In this document: in pieces, positions 1-8,741 of the stretch | Layout of the letters: each line of letters begins with the position of its first letter | Numbering within the stretch: position 1 is the stretch's first letter | Assembly (NCBI RefSeq): GCF_029846715.1 | Contig: NZ_JARVWW010000001.1 | Span: 744,001 to 808,000 of the forward strand | DNA from: Bradyrhizobium nivariense | Lineage (GTDB): Bacteria; Pseudomonadota; Alphaproteobacteria; Rhizobiales; Xanthobacteraceae | Reading direction: 5' to 3' | DNA length: 64,000 nucleotides | The notes under the pieces: generated by a model | Told to the model about the DNA's origin: nothing | Databases searched by the model: none | Seen by the model: only the letters and a program-made list of their open reading frames with translations | Made by a program: the position numbers and the translations under genes

Positions 1-107
1 ACCTCATAAGGTGCCAGCATCAGAGGCTCGGATTTGAGGATTGTTTGGGCAGAGCACGGTAGACACACAACGAACGAGAGTACCGCTGCCGACACCAAGA
101 TACGCAT
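1..107 (-). CDS. Secreted protein, N-terminal fragment (runs off window)
   Basis: The first 35 codons read as a classic signal peptide: MRIL start, a hydrophobic core and a probable cleavage site after CSA (near residue 19), then TILKSEPLML. The rest lies outside the window, so no family can be assigned. An AGGTGG stretch lies upstream of the start. It is transcribed away from the rest of the window and shows no operon link with the porin gene to its right. Confidence 0.55.
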   Translation of the reverse strand, partial: MRILVSAAVLSFVVCLPCSAQTILKSEPLMLAPYE

Positions 108-309
108 GTCCGTCGTCCCACCTGCCCTAATTCTCATATAACGCGTTCCGGAGCGCGAGTTCCGTAAGCGGCAAAAATTATTTTTGCTTTACCCGAGCTC
201 CATGACGCGCGTGAGAAGGCGCCCGCCGAAACGTTTGCCTGCAAACGACGCGCCAGATGGTTCACGCAATGCAAACAGGAGGCTGGCAAACAAAGGAGGC
301 CGGCAAACC

Positions 310-333
310 AAAGGCCGGCTGGACCCGGCCTTT
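310..333 (-). terminator. Hairpin downstream of porin gene
   Basis: A perfect 9-bp inverted repeat (AAAGGCCGG / CCGGCCTTT) with a 6-nt loop lies about 45 bp after the stop of the outer-membrane protein gene. There is no long T-run on the minus strand, so the terminator role is inferred from position and stem strength. Confidence 0.5.
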
Positions 334-376
334 GTCAGATCTTGGGGTCAGATCTCGGCTTGTCGCCGACGGCTCA

Positions 377-1084
377 TTAGCGCGCGGCTGACGGACCGCC
401 CCAGCCGAAGCGGTAATTCACGCCGACCTTGACGGTATGCTCGTCTTCCCGTCCGCGGACGCCGACGATGTCGGCCGGGCCGGAGGTGAAGGTCGTGCTG
501 CCAAAGTTGTAGTACTGGTACTCGGCCTTGGCCGACCAATTCGGCGCGAACATGTATTCGAGGCCGCCGCCGACGGTGTAGCCGTCCTTGCTGTTGCCGG
601 TGGCGGCGAAGGCCTGCGGCACGCCGGCGATGTTGACGCCGAGACCGCCATTGCGCCAGGCATAACCGCCCTTGGCGTAGAGCAGGGCCGGTCCCCAGGT
701 GTAGCCGATGCGGCCGGTCACCGAGCCGAGTTGGTCGGTGTTGGAGGTTACCTGCGTGCCCAGCGGGAACGTGGCACCGTTATTGTTGGTCGGCAGCCAG
801 GAATATTGGGCTTCAACACCAACCACCCAATTCGGCGCGAACTGGTAGTCGAAGCCGCCCTGCACGCCGCCCAGGAAGCGCGCGTCGCTCGACTGGAAGC
901 TGCTGTCGCCGGCGAAGGCGCCGCCGACATGGCCGCCGATGTAGAAACCGGTCCAGTTGTAGATCACCTGCGGAGGCGTATAGGCCGGAGCCTTGGTATA
1001 GGTGCGCGGCTGCATGTCAGCGGCGGCGGCCGGTGCGGCCAGCGCCAGCAAAGCCGCTGCTGCGCCCAGCAAAATCGTCTTCAT
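377..1084 (-). CDS. Outer membrane beta-barrel protein (Omp25/porin-like)
   Basis: A 235-residue precursor with a clear signal peptide (MKTILLG start, cleavage after APAAAA near residue 20). It has the alternating aromatic/glycine pattern of the small eight-stranded OmpA/Omp25-type barrels abundant in Bradyrhizobium: the NWTGFYIGGHVGG motif after the signal, repeated GGFDYQFAPNW / GGGLEYMFAPNW strands, and a C-terminus rich in aromatic beta strands (VGVNYRFGW). It should sit in the outer membrane. The start at 1084 is chosen because a GGGG Shine-Dalgarno is properly spaced there; the ATG 6 bp upstream is too close to it. Monocistronic, followed by a hairpin. The exact role (structural or pore) cannot be read from sequence. 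Confidence 0.85.
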   Translation of the reverse strand: MKTILLGAAAALLALAAPAAAADMQPRTYTKAPAYTPPQVIYNWTGFYIGGHVGGAFAGDSSFQSSDARFLGGVQGGFDYQFAPNWVVGVEAQYSWLPTNNNGATFPLGTQVTSNTDQLGSVTGRIGYTWGPALLYAKGGYAWRNGGLGVNIAGVPQAFAATGNSKDGYTVGGGLEYMFAPNWSAKAEYQYYNFGSTTFTSGPADIVGVRGREDEHTVKVGVNYRFGWGGPSAAR

Positions 1085-1370
1085 GATCATCCCCGTTCTT
1101 TCAAATTCGACACTCAGGAAACAACGTGGCGTGAATTAGGTTGCTTCGCGGCGATGCCGGAACGTTGATCGTTCGTAACTGTGACGGGGCGGCAACAACG
1201 CGATTTTGTTCCGTCACGCCTGCTTGCACCGACGGTTCTTGTCGTCTGCGCAAAGGCCGGCCGTAACGATTTGTCGCAAGGCGAAACCACCCCGTTCAAA
1301 GCTCGCCGAAATGTGATCCGGCAGCCGGCGGCCTCTATCCTACCACCAGGCGATGAAGGCGGGCTTTGCG

Positions 1371-1805
1371 CTACCGCGTCATCTTTTCCAGTTCCGGAAA
1401 GGGTACGTAAACCGCGCCCGCGCACAGCTCGCTGGCGCGATCGACGACGCGGTCCGCCCGGCCGTTCACAAAAATGACGGCGCGTTCGCGCATGGGCTTG
1501 TAGGTGCCGTCGGTCTCGCGTGGGGTGAAGTGCAGGCAGCTGACATAGAACTGCCGGCCGCCGACCTCGCGCTGCACCGGCTCGGCCATGCCGGCGTCGC
1601 GCACGCCGACGGGGTTGTTCAGATAGCTGCGCATCAAGGCCAGCGTATCGCTGCGGAAATTGTCGGGAAACGGCTGCGGCCCACCGGCCTGGGTCCCCTC
1701 CATCAGGGTTGGACGGTCACCGTCGCTGCCAAAACATGCCGCGAGCGCCAACGGCAATGCCAGGATCAATGCCAGCCGCACCGCTTGTTTCGCCAATCGC
1801 CCCAC
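1371..1805 (-). CDS. Putative lipoprotein of unknown function
   Basis: About 144 residues from a GTG start preceded by GGAGAG; an ATG 96 bp upstream is in frame but has no convincing ribosome site. The N-terminus is a lipoprotein signal (LALILALPLALAAC), so the mature protein probably starts at the Cys and is tethered to a membrane. The body contains YVSCLHFTPRETDG and RAVIFVNGRADRVVD and two further Cys residues. I do not recognise a named domain. It stands alone between the porin and the repeat-rich protein gene. Confidence 0.65.
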   Translation of the reverse strand: MGRLAKQAVRLALILALPLALAACFGSDGDRPTLMEGTQAGGPQPFPDNFRSDTLALMRSYLNNPVGVRDAGMAEPVQREVGGRQFYVSCLHFTPRETDGTYKPMRERAVIFVNGRADRVVDRASELCAGAVYVPFPELEKMTR

Positions 1806-1887
1806 AGCTCGCGCTCTCCGCTCAATCAGACCAGGAGACGTTCTAGCCCCAAGGTTGCGCGAAGGGAATTCGGTCCTGCACGCGCGG

Positions 1888-1935
1888 CTTGCCGACAACA
1901 AGTCTTGCGGACAACAAGCCTTGCGGACAACGCAC
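1888..1935. repeat. Three tandem 16-bp units
   Basis: Three consecutive 16-bp units share the core CTTGC(C/G)GACAACAAG; the third is degenerate at its end. They lie just upstream of the lipoprotein gene's long in-frame extension and support a start further inside that gene. Confidence 0.7.
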
Positions 1936-2043
1936 CGGCCCGCCGCCGACGCCTGTGCTTTCGCGCAGACGCCGGGACGACGGGCCTGAATTCCTCACGC
2001 GGCGGCGGGGCAATGCCAGGATGCCGCCGCGCGGGATCAGTCG

Positions 2044-2457
2044 TTAGCTGCGCTTGTCCATGGTCGCCGGCTTGGTCACGTCCGGCTGCGTCTTCAGCGA
2101 CTTCTTGGCTGACAGATGCTTGTGGTGATGGCGATGCGTGCGCACGGTCTTGTGCTCGTCCGGCGTGACCGCGGCGTTCGCATTCATCGCCTTCGACTTG
2201 GTGTCGACCTTGGCGGCCGCCTTGACGTCGGCGGCTTTGGTGTCGGAAGTCTTGATGTCGGAAGTCTTGGCAGCGGAAGTCTTGGCATCAGCCTTGACGC
2301 CGGCATCCGGCTTCGCGGCGGTGGTCGACACCTTGGTCTGGCTCTGGTCCGCCTTGATCACCGGCGTGGTCGTGGTGGTCTTGCCGGCCTCGGCGGCGAA
2401 AGCCGGGGCTGCGATCACGGAAGCTGCGAGCAAGGCTGCGGAAATGGTCTTCAACAT
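2044..2457 (-). CDS. Small secreted Lys/Ala/Thr-rich, His-tailed protein
   Basis: 137 residues from an ATG with an ideal AGGAG site 8 bp upstream; upstream in-frame ATGs lack one. The signal peptide (MLKTISAALLAASVIAAPAFA) is followed by low-complexity sequence built from repeats of K-T/A-S/A-D (KTSDIKTSDTKAADVKAAAKVDTK) and a basic tail with THRHHHKH. No catalytic domain is visible. Such proteins are common in Bradyrhizobium and annotated hypothetical. The His cluster could bind metal, which is inference only. Monocistronic. Confidence 0.75.
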   Translation of the reverse strand: MLKTISAALLAASVIAAPAFAAEAGKTTTTTPVIKADQSQTKVSTTAAKPDAGVKADAKTSAAKTSDIKTSDTKAADVKAAAKVDTKSKAMNANAAVTPDEHKTVRTHRHHHKHLSAKKSLKTQPDVTKPATMDKRS

Positions 2458-2709
2458 GGTTGGTCTCCTCTTGGAAGGATCTTGAGGCGGGCGCCCTCTC
2501 GCCAACCCTTCGATCGTAGGTGGGAGCCTAGCGGGCGCGCACTGAACCCAATCTGAAGCCCGCAGCAGGCTTCCGTTCATCTGGATGACAAGTTTGTCAT
2601 CTGCGGCAGGGCGAATAGACCGGGGCAGCCGGGAATGTTTTTGTCCGTTGGGTGTTCCGGTCTTTGGGCAATCGTGTACGATCGCCACGTTCCATACGGG
2701 AGAACTTAG

Positions 2710-3252
2710 ATGCGCAGACTCTCAATGCTTCTGGTACCGGGACTTGTCTCGATGGCACTGGCGGCCGGGCCGGTTCTGACCAGCGCCTATGCCGCCGGCA
2801 GCGACGAGCCCTCGTCACCGCCGAAGTCGGACACTTCGACCAAAAAGGGCAAGAAGAAGAGCTCCTCCATCAGCGATCCCAAATTCCTCGCCGCCTATCG
2901 CACCGCCTACACCACGATCTACGACAACCACGACTACACCGGCGCGATCGGCCAGCTGAAGTCGCTTGAGCGCGACGACGTCGCCGACGTCGCCAATTTG
3001 ATCGGCTACTCCTATCGCAAGCTCGGCGACTACCAGTCGTCGAAGGTCTATTACGAGCTGGCGCTCAAGGACGATCCGAACCACGTCCGCACCTGGCAGT
3101 ATTACGGCCTCTGGCAGCTCGAGCAGGGCAACCGCGAACAGGCGCAATATCATCTGAACAAGATCGCCTCGCTCGCCGGCACCGACAGCTCCGAGTATCG
3201 CTCGCTTGCCACAGCGCTCGACAAGCCCACCGGCGCGACCCTCGTCTACTAA
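2710..3252 (+). CDS. Secreted tetratricopeptide-repeat protein
   Basis: 180 residues: a signal peptide (cleavage after SAYA near residue 29), a Ser/Lys-rich linker (KKGKKKSSS), then helical repeats matching TPRs (YDNHDYTGAIGQLKSLE; NLIGYSYRKLGDYQSSKVYYELALKDDPNHVRTWQYYGLWQLEQGN). Probably a periplasmic protein-interaction scaffold. GGGAG is 7 bp before the ATG. A strong hairpin follows 25 bp after the stop, so the gene is probably monocistronic. The partner is unknown. Confidence 0.8.
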   Translation: MRRLSMLLVPGLVSMALAAGPVLTSAYAAGSDEPSSPPKSDTSTKKGKKKSSSISDPKFLAAYRTAYTTIYDNHDYTGAIGQLKSLERDDVADVANLIGYSYRKLGDYQSSKVYYELALKDDPNHVRTWQYYGLWQLEQGNREQAQYHLNKIASLAGTDSSEYRSLATALDKPTGATLVY

Positions 3253-3276
3253 AGCCATCGCATCTTCCAACGAAGC

Positions 3277-3308
3277 GAACGGGTACAACCGCGGGGTTGT
3301 GCCCGTTC
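3277..3308 (+). terminator. Strong hairpin after TPR gene
   Basis: GAACGGGTACAACC pairs with GGTTGTGCCCGTTC, 14 bp with one G-T wobble, around a GCGG tetraloop. No long U-run follows, but the stem is very stable and lies right after the stop codon at 3252. Confidence 0.65.
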
Positions 3309-3360
3309 TGCGTTCTCGGCTAGCCTCGCGCACCAATCTCCCCTCGCAAGTTGGTGCGCA

Positions 3361-4749
3361 ATGGACAATTGGCTGCGAGCCGCCATCGACTACATCGGCT
3401 CCTGGATCGAATTCCAGCAAACGACAATCCAACAGCCCGGCGTCATCGTCGCATTCGCCCATCGCGGCGAAATCGTTGCCGACCACGCATTCGGCATCGC
3501 CAATCTCGACACCGGCGAGAAGCTCACCCCGCGCCACCGCTGCCGCATCGCCTCGCACTCGAAGAGTTTTACCTCGGCCGGCATCATGAAGCTGCGCGAG
3601 CAGCGCAAGCTCCGGCTCGACGATCCCATCGGCCAATATGTCGGCGGCCTGCATCCCCGCGTCGCCGAGACGACGGTCGCGCAGGTGCTGTCGCACAGCG
3701 CGGGGCTGACGCGCGACGGCGCCGATTCCGGCCAGTTCATCGACAGCCGTCCCTATCTCAACGCCAGGGAGCTGCTCGCGGAATTGAAGCTGCCGACCGC
3801 GATCGAGCCGGGCACGCGCTTCAAATATTCCAATCACGGCTTTGGGCTGATCGGCCTCGTCATCGAAGCCGTGACGAGGGAGCCCTACCCGGTCTGGATC
3901 AAGCGCGAGATCATCGAACCCGCGGGCCTGCGCGAGACCGAGCCGGACGCGCCACTTCCCAAGGGCGCGGCGTTCGCGCGCGGTCACACCCGAAAAGTGC
4001 CGCTGGGCGAGCGCTGCGTGATCCCCGGCGACAATCCCGCGCGCGCGATGGCGTCCGCCGCCGGCTTCGTCGCGACCGCCGCCGATACGGCACGCTTCTT
4101 CGCGCAGCTCGCGCCCAATGCGAAAAAGAGCGTGCTATCGGTCGCGAGCCGCCGCGAGATGACGCGAAACCATTGGCGCGTCCCGCAAAGCTTCGAAGGC
4201 TATTACGGCCTCGGCGTCAACGCCGGCAACACCGACGGCTGGGATTGGTTCGGCCATGGCGGCGGCTTTCAAGGTTACATCTCGCGGACCTGCTCCATCC
4301 CCGCTTGCGAGCTCGCGATCAGCATCCTCAGCAACTCCATCGACGGCGCGGCGCCGTTCTGGATGGACGGCGCGATGCAGATCTTGCGCGTGTTCAAGAC
4401 TCGAGGTGCACCCGACCGCCGCGTGCGCGACTGGACCGGCCGCTGGTGGACGATCTGGGGCGCGACCGATCTCGTCCCCGCGGGCAACCGCGTGCTCATC
4501 GCCAATCCGCAGTTCAACAACCCTTTCATGGACGCCGCCGAGATCGAGGTGACCGGCCGCGACACCGGCAAGCTCGCCTGGGCTGCCGGCTACGCCAGCC
4601 ACGGCGAGCCGGTCCGCCGCAACCGCGACAAGCGCGGGAGGATCAGTGACATCTGGATTGCGGGAGCCAACATAAAGCCGGAGCGCGTCGTGGCCCGCGA
4701 GATCGCGCGGAGATACAAGCCCCGCAAGCGCCCGCCTACTCCCGAATGA
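3361..4749 (+). CDS. Serine hydrolase, beta-lactamase/penicillin-binding (class C-like) family
   Basis: 462 residues with the three signature motifs of the family: SxxK at S65-K68 (SHSK), YxN at Y156-N158 (YSN) and an HGGG box at H299-G302 replacing KTG. It has no signal peptide, so it is probably cytoplasmic. The closest described types are D-aminopeptidase/esterase-like hydrolases rather than true beta-lactamases; the substrate is unknown. The C-terminal 90 residues form an extra beta-rich domain. The last 14 bp overlap tail-to-tail with the carboxypeptidase gene on the other strand. No good ribosome site precedes the ATG. Confidence 0.85.
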   Translation: MDNWLRAAIDYIGSWIEFQQTTIQQPGVIVAFAHRGEIVADHAFGIANLDTGEKLTPRHRCRIASHSKSFTSAGIMKLREQRKLRLDDPIGQYVGGLHPRVAETTVAQVLSHSAGLTRDGADSGQFIDSRPYLNARELLAELKLPTAIEPGTRFKYSNHGFGLIGLVIEAVTREPYPVWIKREIIEPAGLRETEPDAPLPKGAAFARGHTRKVPLGERCVIPGDNPARAMASAAGFVATAADTARFFAQLAPNAKKSVLSVASRREMTRNHWRVPQSFEGYYGLGVNAGNTDGWDWFGHGGGFQGYISRTCSIPACELAISILSNSIDGAAPFWMDGAMQILRVFKTRGAPDRRVRDWTGRWWTIWGATDLVPAGNRVLIANPQFNNPFMDAAEIEVTGRDTGKLAWAAGYASHGEPVRRNRDKRGRISDIWIAGANIKPERVVAREIARRYKPRKRPPTPE

Positions 4750-6301
4750 GCGCCTCGACCTCGCCCCGCAGGGCCTGGCGCGAGCCGTCGCGCGAATAGA
4801 ACATGTGGCCGCCGGGATAGACGACGAACTTGAGCCGGGACGTCACGAAGGCGGGCAACTGGTCGAGCACCCGTTTCGATCCGAAATAGGGCGTGGCGAG
4901 ATCGAACAGGCCGTGCGCGACCAGCACGTTCAGCTTCGCATCCGTGGCGAGGATCTGGCGCAGCTCTGACACCGACTGCGGCGGGTTGATGCCGCGGCCG
5001 AAATCCCAATGGCCTTCGACGGCGCCGTTCAGGACCTCGTAGGAACCGTCCGGCCGCCAATTGAGCTTGCGCGTGAGGACATCGACCGCGGCGCTCGTCA
5101 GCGGCGCCTGCAGCGCATCGCCCGAGGGGTCACCGAACCGCGAGCTGCTCGAATCCGGATAGGGATCGAAGCCGCGCACCGAGGCGTCGTAGCGTCCCGT
5201 CACCTTGCCGTTCTTGCGGTCGAATTCGCGGCGGAATTCGCCGACGTCGAACCGGCCGGCAAGCCGGCGGCTCACCGCCTGGTCGATACCGGTGAGCTCG
5301 GCGACCTTGTCGGCAAGGCGGTTGCTGGCCTCCTTGTCCGCCTCGCCCTTGACGAGGTCAGCCAGGAATTCTCCGCGCGCGTAAGCCTCAATGTCGGCGA
5401 GATCGGCGCGCTTGACGGGTCCTTTGGCTTCACGCGCCACCGCGACATAGCTCGGCAGCGTCGCGACATATTGCAGGAGGCTCGTGCCAGTGAACTCGCG
5501 GAAGTCCAGCAGCGGCGACACCAGGATCAATCCCCTGACACCGACGCCATGCTGGAGCTGCAACTGGCGCACCACCTTCGGGCCGCGAATGCCGCCATAG
5601 CTTTCGCCCGCGACATATTTCGGCGAGGTCAGCCGGTCGTGCTTCTCGAGCCAGCGGCGGATCACGAGCGCGATCGAGTTGACGTCGCCGTCGACGGAGT
5701 AGAACGACTTGCGCGCATCCTCGCCGTTCGCAACGAAGCGGCTGTAGCCGGTGCTGACGGGATCGATGAAGACGAGATCGGTGAAGTCGAGCCAGGTCTC
5801 CGCGTTCGGCTTCACCTCGGGGGACGCCGACGGCGACAGGGCTTCGCCATCGAGCGGCAGCCGCCACGGACCCGCCGCGCCGAACTGGAGCCATGCCGAG
5901 GACGCGCCGGGCCCGCCGTTGAACAGGAACGTCACGGGTCGCGTGGCGCGGTCGGCGCCGTCGAGCTCATAAGATGTATAGGCGATGTCGGCCAGCGGCT
6001 CGCCCTTGCCGTCGAACACGCGGATCGAACCAGCGGTCGCAGCGAAGTTGAGGGTACGGCCGGGCAGATCGAGCGTCTGCTTCGTGGTGGAATCCACCGG
6101 GAGACGGTGCGGTTCGGCGGCCGACGGCGAGGCCTGCGACGCGCTTTGTGCGCCGCCGCGTCCGCCCTTCTGTCCGGCTGGCGCCGCCGCCTCGGAGCGC
6201 GGCTGCGGCGGATCGTCCGCGCGCGCAAATCCTGCGAGCGCGAAAGCCGACACCGCCAGCACCAGGATCGCGCGGCGGAGCGCCGGCATATTCGTGGCCA
6301 T
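4736..6301 (-). CDS. Serine carboxypeptidase-like peptidase (family S10)
   Basis: 521 residues with a signal peptide (cleavage after GFARA near residue 28) and a Gly/Ala/Ser-rich linker. Family S10 hallmarks are all present: NGGPGASS (128-135), the nucleophile in GESYGG (Ser234), a C-terminal Asp in HGLFDLATP and His in PGGHMFY near residue 503. It should be a periplasmic or secreted alpha/beta-hydrolase acting as an acid carboxypeptidase; the substrate is unknown. GGGAGG precedes the ATG. Convergent with and overlapping the serine hydrolase at 3361-4749. Confidence 0.88.
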   Translation of the reverse strand: MATNMPALRRAILVLAVSAFALAGFARADDPPQPRSEAAAPAGQKGGRGGAQSASQASPSAAEPHRLPVDSTTKQTLDLPGRTLNFAATAGSIRVFDGKGEPLADIAYTSYELDGADRATRPVTFLFNGGPGASSAWLQFGAAGPWRLPLDGEALSPSASPEVKPNAETWLDFTDLVFIDPVSTGYSRFVANGEDARKSFYSVDGDVNSIALVIRRWLEKHDRLTSPKYVAGESYGGIRGPKVVRQLQLQHGVGVRGLILVSPLLDFREFTGTSLLQYVATLPSYVAVAREAKGPVKRADLADIEAYARGEFLADLVKGEADKEASNRLADKVAELTGIDQAVSRRLAGRFDVGEFRREFDRKNGKVTGRYDASVRGFDPYPDSSSSRFGDPSGDALQAPLTSAAVDVLTRKLNWRPDGSYEVLNGAVEGHWDFGRGINPPQSVSELRQILATDAKLNVLVAHGLFDLATPYFGSKRVLDQLPAFVTSRLKFVVYPGGHMFYSRDGSRQALRGEVEALIRE

Positions 6302-6551
6302 GATCGTTCTCCCTCCCCGGCTGCGAGAACCGGTGCGGACCGCAAGGCTAGCGCGGAATTGCGACGGTTTGGGGGATTATGGACCCGATGTCGCCCAAGG
6401 AGGCCGATCGGGCTCGAAACGACCCGTTTTCGTCCTGGATCCGGCAGCCGTCCGTTTGCCTTGAAGGGCGGTCATCCTCGACAATGCAGGCCCAGGTCGT
6501 ATAGACGAGCGCGGCGGAACTTTCTCCAGCCAGCGGCCCTGCCCGGAAGCC

Positions 6552-7331
6552 ATGACCAAGCCAGCGCGATACGACCGGATCGCCTTCGTCGCCAGCCCGA
6601 GCAGCGAGGCGCAGGCCGCCTTCGGCCAGCTCACCAGGGACTATGGCAATTGCGACCCGAAGGAAGCCGACGTCGTCGTCGCGCTTGGCGGCGACGGGCT
6701 TATGCTCCAGACGCTGCACCAGCACATGCACTCGGGAAAGCCGATCTACGGCATGCACCGCGGCACGGTCGGCTTCCTGATGAATGAGTATTCGACGCAC
6801 GACCTGCGCGCGCGGCTCGAGGCGGCCCACGAATCCGAGATCAATCCCCTTTTGATGCGCGCGACCGACGTCAACGACCGCGTTCACCTGCACCACGCCA
6901 TCAACGAGGTCTACCTGTTCCGACAGACCTACCAGGCCGCGCGGCTGCGGATCCTGATCGACGAGCGCGAGCGCATGCCCGAGCTGATCGCCGACGGGAT
7001 CATTGTAGCGACGCCGGCAGGCTCGACTGCCTACAATCTATCGGCGCAGGGCCCAATCCTGCCAATCAACGCGGCGCTCCTGGCACTGACACCGATCAGC
7101 GCCTTCCGGCCGCGGCGCTGGCGCGGCGCCCTGCTGCCCAACACCGCCTATGTCGTGATCGAGGTGCTGGAGGACGACAAGCGCCCGGTCGCGGCCGTCG
7201 CCGACCATGAGGAAGTACGCAGGGTCCGGCGCGTCGAGGTCTTGTCCGACAAGAGCATCTCGATGCGGATGCTGTTCGACCCCGGCCACAGCCTGGAAGA
7301 GCGCATCCTGCGCGAGCAGTTCGGCAACTGA
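6552..7331 (+). CDS. nadK: NAD kinase
   Basis: 259 residues, typical of short bacterial NAD kinases, which phosphorylate NAD+ to NADP+ with ATP. The diagnostic GGDG motif is at residues 46-49 ([14 protein letters not shown]), and the second conserved stretch ([23 protein letters not shown]) is intact. Cytoplasmic. GGAAG lies 5 bp before the ATG. The downstream regulator genes are on the same strand but 95 bp away with their own putative control region. Confidence 0.95.
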   Translation: MTKPARYDRIAFVASPSSEAQAAFGQLTRDYGNCDPKEADVVVALGGDGLMLQTLHQHMHSGKPIYGMHRGTVGFLMNEYSTHDLRARLEAAHESEINPLLMRATDVNDRVHLHHAINEVYLFRQTYQAARLRILIDERERMPELIADGIIVATPAGSTAYNLSAQGPILPINAALLALTPISAFRPRRWRGALLPNTAYVVIEVLEDDKRPVAAVADHEEVRRVRRVEVLSDKSISMRMLFDPGHSLEERILREQFGN

Positions 7332-7394
7332 GCCCCCGACCTCCGCCTTGAGGCCCCGGTCGCAACCCTTCGTTAACTCCCGGCGAGATATGGT

Positions 7395-7409
7395 TAACGA
7401 AAGTTGACC
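7395..7409 (+). promoter_or_regulatory. Degenerate CtrA-like box
   Basis: TTAA-N7-TGAC, two mismatches from TTAA-N7-TTAA, only 18 bp before the response-regulator start. It overlaps an inverted GTTAAC pair (7374-7399 region). On its own it is weak; it is noted because better boxes precede the DUF2336 and transglycosylase genes nearby. Confidence 0.25.
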
Positions 7410-7426
7410 GCTTCGGCCCGGGCTCC

Positions 7427-7972
7427 ATGTTCCGCATCGATTTCAACAAGCTGCGTTTCCTCGTCTGCGACGACAATCCGCACATGCGCCGCATTCTGCG
7501 GACGCTGCTGCATTCCTTTGGCGCGCGTGAAGTCTACGAGGCCGAGGACGGCGCCACGGCGCTGGAAATGTACAGCCATTACGTGCCCGACATCGTCATC
7601 ACGGACTGGGCGATGCCGATCTTCGACGGGCTCGAGCTGGCGCAGATGATCCGGCAGCCGGAATCCAAGGGCAATCCTTACGCGCCGATCATCATGCTGA
7701 CCGGCCATTCCGAGAAGCGCCGCGTCACCGTGGCGCGCGATGCCGGCGTCACCGAATTTTTGGCCAAGCCGATCTCAGCCAAGGGGCTCTACCAGCGTAT
7801 CCTCAACGTGGTCGCCAGTCCCCGCCCCTTCATCAAGACCAAGACCTATTTCGGCCCGGACCGGCGCCGCAACACCAACTCCGCCTATATGGGCCCCGAG
7901 CGCCGCGTCGGCGAAAAGCACGAGGTGCTGCAGCAGCCCTCGCTGCTCGACAAGGCCCGCTCCTCCATCTAG
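7427..7972 (+). CDS. CheY-like response regulator with C-terminal extension
   Basis: 181 residues. The receiver domain spans residues 8-128 and keeps every phosphorylation residue: acidic pair D15-D16, phospho-acceptor D60 (ITDWAMP), T92 and K114 (LAKPIS). A short basic, aromatic tail (FGPDRRRNT...MGPERRVG) carries two RR-containing repeats and no DNA-binding or enzymatic domain, so output is probably by protein contact. The next gene encodes an Hpt protein, suggesting a phosphorelay pair, but no histidine kinase is nearby. Confidence 0.9.
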   Translation: MFRIDFNKLRFLVCDDNPHMRRILRTLLHSFGAREVYEAEDGATALEMYSHYVPDIVITDWAMPIFDGLELAQMIRQPESKGNPYAPIIMLTGHSEKRRVTVARDAGVTEFLAKPISAKGLYQRILNVVASPRPFIKTKTYFGPDRRRNTNSAYMGPERRVGEKHEVLQQPSLLDKARSSI

Positions 7973-8003
7973 CGCAACGTCTCTCACGATCGAGGCCGAT
8001 ATC

Positions 8004-8582
8004 ATGGCGAAGCACAGCGCAAGGGACATCAAGGTCACGGCCTTCGCCACGCATCAAATCATCACGCAGCCCAATCCGCTGCGGACGGTCTTGCGCCGTG
8101 TCGAAGAGAAGGACATGGACGATCCGATCGGCCGCGCCGAACAGGCGCTCGCGGGCCTCGCCGGCGAGTTCAAGGACTGGATGGCGACCGAGATCAACCG
8201 GCTGTCGGCCGCCTACGTCGCCATCCGGCACGACGGCTTCACCAAGGACAGGCGCGACGAGCTGTTTCGCGCCGCGCACGACATCAAGGGCGACGCCGCG
8301 ACCTTCGGCTATCCGGCGGCGGCGGGCGTTGCCGAGAGCCTGTGCCGCGTCATCGAGCACGCGCCCGATCTTGAAAAGGTGCCGGCCGAGCTGTTCACGC
8401 ACCACATCAACGCCATCCTCGCCATCGTGCACGAGAACACGAAGCTCGACAGCATCAGCGTCTCCGCCGAGCTCAGCCGGCGCCTGCGCAAGGTCGCCGA
8501 CGACTATCTCGCCCAGGTCAACCGCGACCGCCCCGAGCATCTCGAGATGATCCTCGCACCGAGCGTCGTGCCGGCGGGGTAA
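8004..8582 (+). CDS. Histidine phosphotransfer (Hpt) domain protein
   Basis: 192 residues. The Hpt signature AHDIKGDAATFG places the phosphorylatable His at residue 92, inside a predicted helical bundle (residues 55-180). The first 40 residues look extended. It follows the CheY-like gene by 31 bp on the same strand and probably exchanges phosphate with it or with a hybrid kinase encoded elsewhere. The ATG at 8004 fits the reading frame and sits directly after the regulator's stop; an open frame upstream merely overlaps that gene. Confidence 0.82.
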   Translation: MAKHSARDIKVTAFATHQIITQPNPLRTVLRRVEEKDMDDPIGRAEQALAGLAGEFKDWMATEINRLSAAYVAIRHDGFTKDRRDELFRAAHDIKGDAATFGYPAAAGVAESLCRVIEHAPDLEKVPAELFTHHINAILAIVHENTKLDSISVSAELSRRLRKVADDYLAQVNRDRPEHLEMILAPSVVPAG

Positions 8583-8595
8583 CCATAGGCGTCGT

Positions 8596-8726
8596 TCCGG
8601 CGAAGGCCGGAACCCATAACCACCAGCGGAAACTGTTGCAAAAGGCGGCGGCCATCCCGCTTCAATTGCGAGACCTCGCGGCATGGGCCCCGGCCCCCCG
8701 TGCGCAATTGCGCACTAGGCCGGGGC
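8596..8726. repeat. Palindromic intergenic element between convergent genes
   Basis: The stretch holds a hairpin (TTCCGGC/GCCGGAA, 8596-8613) and a nested cruciform: GCCCCGGCC (8687-8695) pairs with GGCCGGGGC (8718-8726) around the 16-bp perfect palindrome GTGCGCAATTGCGCAC (8700-8715). Such elements are typical of interspersed palindromic repeats of Bradyrhizobium. Its place between two stop codons suits a bidirectional terminator. Confidence 0.7.
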
Positions 8727-8741
8727 GACACAAGCTACGAT

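Noticed and set aside
437..1168. Plus-strand 243-codon frame opposite the porin
   Set aside because: Antisense shadow of a gene with clear signal peptide and barrel motifs.
2815..3987. Minus-strand 390-codon frame over TPR and hydrolase genes
   Set aside because: Covers two real plus-strand genes; composition Arg/Leu/Asp-rich as expected of antisense.
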